Shown here: one piece after another, positions 1 through 6,361 of the stretch
Layout of the letters: each line of letters starts with the position of its first letter
Position numbering within the stretch: position 1 is the first letter of the stretch
NCBI GenBank assembly: GCA_023250175.1
Contig: JAHFBD010000074.1
Span: forward strand, 1 to 9,628
Direction of reading: 5' to 3'
Source of the DNA: Candidatus Melainabacteria bacterium
GTDB lineage: Bacteria; Cyanobacteriota; Vampirovibrionia; 2-02-FULL-35-15
Length of the DNA: 9,628 bases
Translations under genes and position numbers: made by a program
Notes under the pieces: model-generated
Seen by the model: the letters and a program-made list of their open reading frames with translations, nothing else
The model's database searches: none
Told to the model about the DNA's origin: nothing

Positions 1-445
1 TCTCATCATCGTGTTGGTTAGGACAAATTGCATAAATTTTAAATTGAATATCTACAACTTCAACACCTAATTCATCAGCAATTCTATAACCTACCTGGTT
101 CACTAGGTCATCTTCAAATTCCATGGTCTTATTACAATTAAGACAGATAACATGGTGGTGAGGTTTTTTATCTTTGTTTAGCTCGTAATGCTTGTGGCCT
201 TCTGCAAAATCAAGCTCTCTTAAATACCCAAATTGTGATAGAAGCTTTAAAGTCCGATAAGTAGTAGCCAAACTTATATTTTCATTATTCGCAGTAAGCA
301 ATTTAAACAAGTCTTCTGCTGATAAATGTGTTCCTTCTTTAAGCTCCATAAATATCTGTAGGATTTTTTCCCTTTGTGGAGTAACTCTTAACCCTTTACT
401 CCTAAGGTTTTGGAAAACGTTTTCTGCTCTAGAATCTATTGGCAT
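1..445 (-). CDS. fur: Fur-family metalloregulator, FurA-like (3' end beyond window)
   Basis: I translated 148 codons from the ATG at 445 to the window edge with no stop, so the gene is partial at its C terminus. The N-terminal half is a Fur winged helix: LRVTPQREKIL (about residues 17-27), then SLATTYRTLKLL carrying the recognition helix. The dimerisation/metal domain follows, with EGHKHYEL, the histidine-rich HHHVICLNC and a final AICPNQH. The first CxxC pair is present; the second motif has one cysteine (CPNQ), as I recall for cyanobacterial FurA, rather than CxxC. The family represses iron uptake or oxidative-stress genes when metal-loaded. Similarity is closest to FurA, but PerR or Zur roles cannot be excluded. 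There is no Shine-Dalgarno; a TATAAT box ends 6 nt before the ATG, suggesting a leaderless mRNA, and a dyad covers this region. The gene is divergent from the Nfu gene, fitting an iron theme. Confidence 0.93.
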   Translation of the reverse strand, partial: MPIDSRAENVFQNLRSKGLRVTPQREKILQIFMELKEGTHLSAEDLFKLLTANNENISLATTYRTLKLLSQFGYLRELDFAEGHKHYELNKDKKPHHHVICLNCNKTMEFEDDLVNQVGYRIADELGVEVVDIQFKIYAICPNQHDDE

Positions 446-468
446 CCGCTTATTATAGCGTATGGCAA
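439..468 (-). promoter_or_regulatory. fur promoter and candidate autoregulatory operator (30-bp dyad)
   Basis: Plus-strand 439-450 and 457-468 form an inverted repeat of 12-bp arms (10 of 12 positions pair) around a 6-bp centre. The dyad covers the minus-strand -10 hexamer TATAAT (457 to 452) and the ATG at 445. A further half-site-like element (gatacgca, 481-488) repeats the catccgct/agcgtatg half-site upstream. No good -35 is visible; TCGAAT at 17-bp spacing is poor. Autoregulation is common in the Fur family, so operator function is a reasonable inference, but the sequence does not match a canonical Fur box. Confidence 0.45.
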
Positions 469-558
469 ATAACAATTCGAGATACGCAAAAAAACAATCA
501 AAGTAGCTGCTTAAGCAAGAAAGCATCCTTAAAGAGGAGTGAGTAAAGCTAAGTTTAA

Positions 559-580
559 GATTATTAATAGAATACTTATC
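559..580 (+). promoter_or_regulatory. Possible nfu promoter with weak Fur-box-like dyad
   Basis: The 191-bp gap between fur and nfu is AT-rich. At 568-573 there is a TAGAAT hexamer that could be a -10 for nfu, giving a leader of about 60 nt. It lies inside an imperfect 22-bp dyad beginning GAT and ending ATC (7 of 11 positions symmetric), loosely resembling GATAAT-type Fur half-sites. Downstream at 582-600 a 6-bp stem (ctgaag/cttcag, 7-nt loop) would form in the leader just before the ribosome-binding site. No convincing -35 is seen. This call is tentative. Confidence 0.25.
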
Positions 581-636
581 ACTGAAGTTACAAGCTTCAG
601 ATAAAATAATAATCAGAAGTTAATTAAGGAGTAACA

Positions 637-1197
637 ATGGATACAGAAAAGAAACAAATAAAAATACATACAGAAGGTACCCCAAACCCAAATGCTTTAA
701 AGTTTGTCTTAGATACCGTTTTACTAGAAAACAAAACTGCTAATTTCCCAAACAAAGAAAAAGGAAAAAACTCACCTCTTGCAAGCAGACTATTTAATAT
801 TGATGGAGTTACCGAAGTTTTTATTGGAAAAGATTTTATTACTGTTTCAAAAAAGCCAGAGATTAATTGGGAAAGTATTTATGAAGATATATTATGTGCC
901 ATTGATGAACACTTAGTTTCCAAAGAACCTATTTTGCTGCAATCCGAAACTGTGGAAGATAAAAATATCAGTGAAGTAGAAAAGAAAATAATTGAAATTT
1001 TAGATAGTAAAATACGACCTGCTGTAGCTTCTGATGGAGGCGATATTATATTTGATAGCTATGAAGATGGAATACTTCGCTTACGTCTACAAGGTTCTTG
1101 CAGCCACTGCCCAAGCTCAATCATGACATTAAAAGCAGGAATTGAATCAATGCTAAAAAGAGAAATCTCAGAATTAAAAGAAGTCATTTCTGTATAA
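637..1197 (+). CDS. nfu: Nfu-type Fe-S cluster carrier (Nfu_N plus NifU C-terminal domain)
   Basis: The protein has 186 residues. Residues about 8-95 match the Nfu N-terminal domain (starting IHTEGTPNPNALKFVL, with FNIDGVTEVFIGKDFITVSK in its centre). Residues about 113-182 are the NifU C-terminal domain, with RPAVASDGGDI and the cluster-binding GSCSHCPSS motif (C155 and C158). Proteins of this architecture bind a labile 4Fe-4S cluster at a dimer interface through the CxxC pair and pass it to apo-enzymes in the cytoplasm. Both cysteines are present and both domains are full length. The start is well supported by AAGGAG at 626-631, 5 nt before the ATG. The gene is divergent from the Fur regulator, which suggests iron-responsive control, and convergent with the ROK gene, with only 5 bp between the two stop codons. 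Confidence 0.95.
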   Translation: MDTEKKQIKIHTEGTPNPNALKFVLDTVLLENKTANFPNKEKGKNSPLASRLFNIDGVTEVFIGKDFITVSKKPEINWESIYEDILCAIDEHLVSKEPILLQSETVEDKNISEVEKKIIEILDSKIRPAVASDGGDIIFDSYEDGILRLRLQGSCSHCPSSIMTLKAGIESMLKREISELKEVISV

Positions 1198-1202
1198 GGC
1201 TA

Positions 1203-2027
1203 TTATTTAACCCCTTCGTTTAATAGTAAATTCACATATGCCCCATAAATAGGAGCCAATTCTTTTAGTTCTGAGGGAATAATTTTTATTTTTTTTCTTA
1301 CCTCAGGATAAATAAGCTTACAGGCTTTACTGCATAAGAGATCCCAGTCATAAGTTAATCCACCATTTAGAACAATACACTCAGGAGCAAACAAATAGTA
1401 AAGGTTCATTAGCAAACAAGAAAGCTGTACATAAGAACCTTCTGGAATATTTTTATATTTTAATAAATTACCCCCACAAATTAAATTTGTTGCCGGGATA
1501 AGTTTGTTTTTATTTGGTGCCAATAATCTCTGTAATCTTATTGTTAATCCACCAGTTGATTTAAAAGGCTTACCATCTCTTATAAAAGAGGCACCTATTC
1601 CTGTACCAAGGTTTATATATAGCAGAGACAAACACTGCCTCTTACTAAAATAATATTCACCCAAACCACCACAAATTACATCAGTCTCCCAAATATATTT
1701 TTTTATCTTTAAAGCATTCGATAATTTATTTATAAATGGATAACCTACCCAGGCTGACAAAAAGTCACTCTCAAGTAAAACTCCTTTATTACTCCATAGA
1801 CCTGGTAAGCTTAATGACATTTGTTTAAACTGAATATTTAAAGATCTCGAGAAATCACAAATTAGTTTTATTGTTTTAGCAGGATCTTTGGGAGTAAGAA
1901 ATTTGTGATAATGCAGTATTTTTATTTTTTTTCGATTTTTTTTAAGTAAAGAAGTTTTATTTAGTGTACGAATAACGGCTACTTGAGTTTTAGTACCACC
2001 GATATCAATTGCTAAGACTGCATCCAT
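1203..2027 (-). CDS. ROK-family sugar kinase-like protein lacking the zinc motif
   Basis: I chose the ATG at 2027 (274 aa) because it gives the usual ROK N terminus, MDAVLAIDIGGTKTQ, and sits one base after the comEC stop. An upstream ATG at 2057 would add 10 residues overlapping comEC; neither has a Shine-Dalgarno, so translation may be coupled to comEC. Family motifs, numbered in the 284-aa form: phosphate-1 DIGGTK (18-23), a probable catalytic Asp in WETD (D126) followed by GGLGE, phosphate-2 NLGTGIGASF (149-158), adenosine-type NGG (231-233) and C-terminal APIYGA (268-273). The expected CxCGxxGCxE zinc motif and the EIGH segment before it are absent; that stretch reads STGGLTIRLQRLL instead. 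The fold points to an ATP-dependent sugar kinase, but the substrate is unknown and loss of the zinc site makes activity uncertain. The divergence argues against transferring a glucokinase name. Confidence 0.82.
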   Translation of the reverse strand: MDAVLAIDIGGTKTQVAVIRTLNKTSLLKKNRKKIKILHYHKFLTPKDPAKTIKLICDFSRSLNIQFKQMSLSLPGLWSNKGVLLESDFLSAWVGYPFINKLSNALKIKKYIWETDVICGGLGEYYFSKRQCLSLLYINLGTGIGASFIRDGKPFKSTGGLTIRLQRLLAPNKNKLIPATNLICGGNLLKYKNIPEGSYVQLSCLLMNLYYLFAPECIVLNGGLTYDWDLLCSKACKLIYPEVRKKIKIIPSELKELAPIYGAYVNLLLNEGVK

Positions 2028-2028
2028 A

Positions 2029-4131
2029 TTAAAAATCAATTTTTTCTTTTGCGCCATTAGTAACTATTGTGACTGTACCACATTCACTCAAGAAGAATGT
2101 TTTCAATGGCAAAGATTTTAAGTAAAAGATATCTTTAATTGATTTCTTTGAAAGTTTTTTACAGTCATTAACAATTAAATATTTTGGATATGAAGAAAAA
2201 ATCTTATCAAAAGCAGGATCATTCTTTTTAAGCATTGGTAAAAAAACATAGTTTGTCTCATCACTAATAGGAGAAAAATGATTTTTTAAAATATCCAGTT
2301 TAAAGTTTTTATACCTAACTACTAACTTATTAGTCTCATTACTAATTAAATTACCAGAATTAATAATTTTTGGTAATTTCAATAAATTACAGAATTCAAA
2401 GTCCGTATCAATATTATTTAACTCTAAGTATTTTCTAATGGCACGTTTATCATGCTCATTTACTCTTAATGCAAAATACATTGGTTTTTGTTTTGGGGCA
2501 ACGATTAAAAAAGCATGGTTATTATATTTTGGAAGAAAGAATATTTTCAAATAATTACTTGTATCAGTAAAACAATAAATACAAACAGTCAAAATCACTA
2601 AAACAACGGGAAGAAACATAAACCTTTTGCTTCTCAGCCCAAGAAACAATACACATAAGCAAAACATTAAAATAGAATAAACTAAAAGTAAAACATAAAA
2701 GCTAATAGGCGGTAAGTGTATTAATTGAAATGAAAATTTACTTAACCAAGTAACCCATATTAAAAACAAATCAGAAGAAATCTTAAGCATCATATTCAAT
2801 AACCATTCAATATATGGATTCCAAACAAATACAAACCCAAGAAGCCCTATTATCAAAATAATTGAGGCTAATGGAACTGCTAGCAAATTTGAAATTAATC
2901 CCAAAACTTGTAGATTGTGAAAATAAAACACTAATAGTGGTGCTACTAATACCTGAGCTGTTACAGACTGAATTAAAAGGTTTACAACTCCATGAAAGTA
3001 TTTAACAACACTTGGTAAAAGATTTTCCTCAATGTCTTGCGAAAAAAGAGCTAAACCTAAAAATGCAAAGATTGAAAGTTGTAATCCAATGTCTAATATA
3101 CTTAATGGATTAAAAAGAAAAAAAACTAAAATAATAACACTTATTCCCGGAAGCATTTTTAGCTTCTTATCAAACAAGTTACCAAGTAAAACAAGTATTA
3201 AAAATATTGAGGCTCGAACTATTGAGGCAGAACAATCAGCCAGAACACAATAAAACAAAATCGCACAAACAGATATCAATGACGCTATAAACTGATTTTT
3301 TATTGCAAACAATTTAAACAAAGTAAAAATTGCACCCGATAAAATAGCTACATTAAAACCAGAAGCACTAACTATGTGACTTAATCCTAGATTGCGAATT
3401 TTACTATTCAATTCATCATTTATTTTGCAGGCTTTTGAACCAAACAAAATACCATTTACTATTGCCAGATTGTCTGATTTGAGGAATTTTATATTGATTA
3501 AAACTAATTTATCTCTTATATCATTAATAAATCTTATGCCACTAATGCTAGTATCTAAAAAGACTAAACTTCCTGCTTCTGCTTTTAAAACATAATAAAT
3601 ATTGTTTACCAATAAATACTTTCGTTCATCAAACAAGCCAGGTAACAATGCGCTTTTTGGCTTACCTAAGACTCCTGTAATTTGAACAATATCACCAGGA
3701 GAATATTCTTCATAACTTGAACCATATACCTGTACCTTAGAATTTAGAAGTTTTACATTACCATTATCACTTACAATTTTATTGATTTGAAAATTATATT
3801 TTTTATAAAACCCACCAGAGTCATCTGGCAAGGATAAAATTTGCCCAATAAAAATATTTTTCTGCTTCAAATAAGAGTCCAGATTTGGAACAAGTTTACT
3901 TAAATAAAAGTTGGTATAAAATCCACCAAAAAGTATAGAAGTACTTAAAATTAGTATCTTTAAATTCCTATAAAAGAAAAAACTCACTAAAAGAAGCAGA
4001 CATAATAGATATAAATAAACTGTGCTTATATTCTGAAAACAAAAAGTAGCACCAAGCAATACACCACTAGCAATTATAAAAAGAGGGTTTTTACACTCAA
4101 GAAGCTTTTGTGACAATGCTCCAGCGGACAA
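2029..4131 (-). CDS. comEC: ComEC/Rec2 DNA-uptake channel
   Basis: The protein has 700 residues and many hydrophobic segments. Residues 14-80 hold N-terminal membrane helices. Residues about 92-182 form the DUF4131/OB-like periplasmic region, with SPGDIVQITGVLGKP and the typical PGLFDERKYL. Residues about 218-500 are the Competence membrane domain, with NGILFGSKACKI and GLSHIVSASGFNVAI (249-263; the usual SG-x-H has Asn for His). In transformable bacteria ComEC carries single-stranded DNA across the inner membrane. After a last helix (507-521) comes a soluble tail (525-700) in the position of the metallo-beta-lactamase nuclease domain, but no HxHxDH is present. The start is TTG: an in-frame TAA lies three codons upstream, no ATG is near, and GAGGA (4145 to 4141) is spaced 9 nt from it. 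It lies 34 bp after dapL and 1 bp before the ROK start, so co-transcription is likely. Confidence 0.93.
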   Translation of the reverse strand: MSAGALSQKLLECKNPLFIIASGVLLGATFCFQNISTVYLYLLCLLLLVSFFFYRNLKILILSTSILFGGFYTNFYLSKLVPNLDSYLKQKNIFIGQILSLPDDSGGFYKKYNFQINKIVSDNGNVKLLNSKVQVYGSSYEEYSPGDIVQITGVLGKPKSALLPGLFDERKYLLVNNIYYVLKAEAGSLVFLDTSISGIRFINDIRDKLVLINIKFLKSDNLAIVNGILFGSKACKINDELNSKIRNLGLSHIVSASGFNVAILSGAIFTLFKLFAIKNQFIASLISVCAILFYCVLADCSASIVRASIFLILVLLGNLFDKKLKMLPGISVIILVFFLFNPLSILDIGLQLSIFAFLGLALFSQDIEENLLPSVVKYFHGVVNLLIQSVTAQVLVAPLLVFYFHNLQVLGLISNLLAVPLASIILIIGLLGFVFVWNPYIEWLLNMMLKISSDLFLIWVTWLSKFSFQLIHLPPISFYVLLLVYSILMFCLCVLFLGLRSKRFMFLPVVLVILTVCIYCFTDTSNYLKIFFLPKYNNHAFLIVAPKQKPMYFALRVNEHDKRAIRKYLELNNIDTDFEFCNLLKLPKIINSGNLISNETNKLVVRYKNFKLDILKNHFSPISDETNYVFLPMLKKNDPAFDKIFSSYPKYLIVNDCKKLSKKSIKDIFYLKSLPLKTFFLSECGTVTIVTNGAKEKIDF

Positions 4132-4165
4132 AATATTTTATCCTCAGTTTTACTTCTTTACTTTT

Positions 4166-5362
4166 TTACTTTACAGAACATGCTCCCTGAGCATAAACCA
4201 GTCCTTCTTTTTTCATACGTGAGATACCTTCTTCAATACGTTTCTTATCAATGGTTAATGCAATTCTAAAGTATCCTTCACCACACTCACCATAGCCTGT
4301 CCCTGGCGGAACGACTATGCCACAACGATCCAACATAGCAGAAGCAAATTCAGTAGAAGACTTAAAGGTAGGTGGAATAGGCAACCACAAGTAAAAAGTA
4401 GCCTTATTAGGTTCTTTTATCTTCCATCCCAAGTCTCTTAATCCCTTTACTCCAGTATCACGTCTTTCTTTATAAAGAGCATTTATTTTATCTATAACTT
4501 CTTTAGGTGATTCAAAAGCAGCAACACTTGCTTTTTGAATTGCTTTAAAAACTCCACTATCAATATTTGTTTTAACAGTTCCCAAAGCTTTAATTACTTT
4601 TTCATTGCCAACAGCAAAACCAACACGCCACCCTGTCATATTGTAGGTTTTACTTAGACTTTGAAACTCAAGAGCAACATCTTTTGCTCCTTTAGCCTGA
4701 AAAATCGACGGGGCAATATATCCATCAAATGTAATTTCCGAATATGCATTATCTGATAAAACAATGATGTCATATTTTTTTGCAAAAGCTATTACTTCAT
4801 CATAAAACTCTATAGGAGCAATTGCACCTGTAGGATTGTTTGGGTAGCCTACAATCATGATGTTTGCTTTTTGCGCTATATCATTGGGAATCTTACTAAG
4901 ATCAGGTAACCAATTATTTCCTTCTAAAAGAGGCATGGTATAGGGTTTTCCACCAGATAGCATAGTAGAAGTTTTATAAACCGGATAGGCAGGATCTGGC
5001 AATAGAGCTATATCACCCTGATCAATCGTTGCAAAGATACAATTATGAATAGCTTCTTTAGAACCAATCAATGAAAGACATTCAGTATCTGGATTAAATT
5101 TTTGACCAAAACGTTTTTCAAACCATTTAACCGTAGATTCTCTAAACTCTTTCATTCCTTGATATGGAGGATAATTATGTGTACTTGGATCATCAATAGC
5201 TTTATGCATAGCATCTACAATATGTTTTGGTGTAGGTTGATCAGGGTCCCCAATTCCCATATTTATAATATCCACTCCACGAGCAACTGCTGCTTGTCTT
5301 TTTTTATCAATTTCAGCAAATAAATAAGGTGGTAATGATTCCATTCTTTTTGCAAATTTCAT
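4166..5362 (-). CDS. dapL: LL-diaminopimelate aminotransferase
   Basis: The protein has 398 residues, typical of this fold-type I PLP aminotransferase. It converts tetrahydrodipicolinate to LL-diaminopimelate in one step with glutamate as amino donor, feeding lysine and peptidoglycan synthesis in the cytoplasm. The N terminus (LPPYLFAEIDKK, DIINMGIGDPDQPTP) closely recalls bacterial DapL enzymes such as that of Moorella. Motifs seen: IGSKEAIHN (99-107), GYPNNPTGA (172-180), the PLP-ring-binding SDNAYSEITFDGY (203-215), the Schiff-base lysine K238 in SLSKTYNMTGWR, and the substrate-carboxylate Arg R366 in EGYFRIALT. All key residues are present. The start is supported by GAGGAG (5376 to 5371), 8 nt before the ATG. 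A TATAAT hexamer at 5397 to 5392 in the 45-bp gap could be a promoter of its own, without a clear -35. It is followed by comEC and ROK genes on the same strand. Confidence 0.96.
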   Translation of the reverse strand: MKFAKRMESLPPYLFAEIDKKRQAAVARGVDIINMGIGDPDQPTPKHIVDAMHKAIDDPSTHNYPPYQGMKEFRESTVKWFEKRFGQKFNPDTECLSLIGSKEAIHNCIFATIDQGDIALLPDPAYPVYKTSTMLSGGKPYTMPLLEGNNWLPDLSKIPNDIAQKANIMIVGYPNNPTGAIAPIEFYDEVIAFAKKYDIIVLSDNAYSEITFDGYIAPSIFQAKGAKDVALEFQSLSKTYNMTGWRVGFAVGNEKVIKALGTVKTNIDSGVFKAIQKASVAAFESPKEVIDKINALYKERRDTGVKGLRDLGWKIKEPNKATFYLWLPIPPTFKSSTEFASAMLDRCGIVVPPGTGYGECGEGYFRIALTIDKKRIEEGISRMKKEGLVYAQGACSVK

Positions 5363-5407
5363 CTTTTTGTCTCCTCTTTTATAACCTAATAATTATAACT
5401 TATAAAG

Positions 5408-6214
5408 CTATTTCCTATACACAGAAATTATAGACAACCCTGTTAATTCTTTTAATCTTAGTTCAATGTTAACAGCTTCATCTTTTGTTAACATTTTCAA
5501 AGGCTTTGTATCATGTTTAATTTTTTTAATATCCTCACCATGAGCCCCTCTCGTAATAATGTCCCACCCGTTTGGATAAGGCCTTGTAGGTGTATTTAAA
5601 GCAACTTCATCTGGTTTAATTTCATTAATTAGTTTTGCAAGCTCATCAATTTTATTTTTATTTTGGGGCATAAACATTATTTGAAGCTGTACTTTTCCTT
5701 TGAACTCTTGTTTTAGTTTTTTTACACCAGATACAATATCCTTTAAATGAACTGTTGATGCTGGTCTGTTTATTGCTTGAAGAGTTTCTTCGTCTGGCGC
5801 ATCAAGCTTTACAGAAATGACATCAGCATTTATGACATCATTTAAAACTGCTGGATTATTAAGCAATGTTCCATTTGTCAAAATCACTACTGGTTTTGAG
5901 TGATTTGTTATTGACTGAATCTCACTGATTACTTCTTTAATATTTAATGCTAGTGTAGGCTCACCACTACCACTAAAAGTTATTACATCAGCTTCTTTCC
6001 AATTGCTTTTTTTAAAGTCCTCAAGAACTGTAGAGGTAGAAACATAAACTTTTCTTTCACTTGTAATCCTTTGAATAAATCCTAGCTGACAATATGTACA
6101 ATTAAACGAACATGTAGATGGATCCATGATTAAATCAATTCCTAATGAAGAACCCATTCGCCAGGATTGAATTGGACCATAAACAGATGATATTGCTACA
6201 ATGTTCTTTATCAT
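5408..6214 (-). CDS. Radical SAM protein of the COG0731 (Tyw1-like Fe-S oxidoreductase) type
   Basis: The protein has 268 residues. The radical SAM cluster motif is CSFNCTYC (C35, C39, C42), binding a 4Fe-4S cluster that cleaves S-adenosylmethionine. It is preceded by VYGPIQSWRMGSSLGID, a conserved lead-in of the COG0731 group. The SAM-binding glycine motif TFSGSGEPTL (79-88) follows, then ILTNGTLL (111-118) and DVISVKLDAPDEETLQ (131-146). The C-terminal ALNTPTRPYPNGWDI also fits this group. The three cluster cysteines are the only cysteines, so there is no auxiliary cluster. The group is related to archaeal Tyw1 of wyosine-tRNA synthesis, but bacterial members have no settled role as far as I know, so the substrate is left open. 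No Shine-Dalgarno precedes the ATG; a TAGAAT hexamer ends 6 nt upstream. It heads the minus-strand block, 45 bp before dapL. Confidence 0.88.
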   Translation of the reverse strand: MIKNIVAISSVYGPIQSWRMGSSLGIDLIMDPSTCSFNCTYCQLGFIQRITSERKVYVSTSTVLEDFKKSNWKEADVITFSGSGEPTLALNIKEVISEIQSITNHSKPVVILTNGTLLNNPAVLNDVINADVISVKLDAPDEETLQAINRPASTVHLKDIVSGVKKLKQEFKGKVQLQIMFMPQNKNKIDELAKLINEIKPDEVALNTPTRPYPNGWDIITRGAHGEDIKKIKHDTKPLKMLTKDEAVNIELRLKELTGLSIISVYRK

Positions 6215-6220
6215 CTACTT

Positions 6221-6226
6221 ATTCTA
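6221..6226 (-). promoter_or_regulatory. Candidate -10 box of the radical SAM gene (leaderless)
   Basis: The minus strand reads TAGAAT, then six bases (AAGTAG), then the ATG at 6214. With usual -10 to start spacing, transcription would begin at or next to the ATG. The best -35 at 17-bp spacing (TACGAT) is poor. The same -10/N6/ATG arrangement occurs before fur and before the gene at 6362. Confidence 0.4.
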
Positions 6227-6269
6227 ATCTGTAGATGTAAACTATCGTATGCATAAACACGTCAATTTA

Positions 6270-6302
6270 AGTAAAAATACTTCTAATAGTTTAGTATTTA
6301 CT
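6270..6302. repeat. Imperfect dyad in the divergent intergenic region
   Basis: AGTAAAAATACT (6270-6281) and AGTATTTACT (6293-6302) are complementary over 10 pairs apart from two extra A residues in the left arm. The dyad lies in the middle of the 147-bp gap between the divergent radical SAM and cobalamin-binding-protein-like genes. It could be a shared operator, or chance in very AT-rich sequence. I see no cobalamin riboswitch or small gene in this gap. Confidence 0.25.
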
Positions 6303-6349
6303 GTATTACACTTATATAAGAATTACACAATTATACAAAACTTCGATAT

Positions 6350-6355
6350 TATTAT
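6350..6355 (+). promoter_or_regulatory. Candidate -10 box of the cobalamin-binding-protein-like gene (leaderless)
   Basis: TATTAT at 6350-6355 is followed by six bases (ctctct) and then the ATG at 6362, which has no Shine-Dalgarno. An overlapping TATTAT at 6347-6352 is a second possible register. No convincing -35 is present. Confidence 0.4.
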
Positions 6356-6361
6356 CTCTCT

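Noticed and set aside
539..604. A 21-codon GTG-started leader ORF upstream of nfu, next to an aggag sequence
   Set aside because: The aggag is directly against the GTG with no spacing, the peptide is unremarkable, and nfu has its own well-placed Shine-Dalgarno.
1198..1230. Bidirectional terminator between the converging nfu and ROK genes
   Set aside because: Only a bulged, AT-rich ctatta/taatag stem is present, without a T run on either strand.
2028..2057. Upstream ATG at 2057 as the ROK start
   Set aside because: It adds 10 lysine-rich residues inside comEC without a ribosome-binding site; the ATG at 2027 gives the standard N terminus just before DIGGTK. It is not fully excluded.
6215..6361. 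Cobalamin riboswitch upstream of the cobalamin-binding-protein-like gene
   Set aside because: The gap is only 147 bp, very AT-rich, and no B12-box-like element or multi-helix structure is visible; the start appears leaderless.
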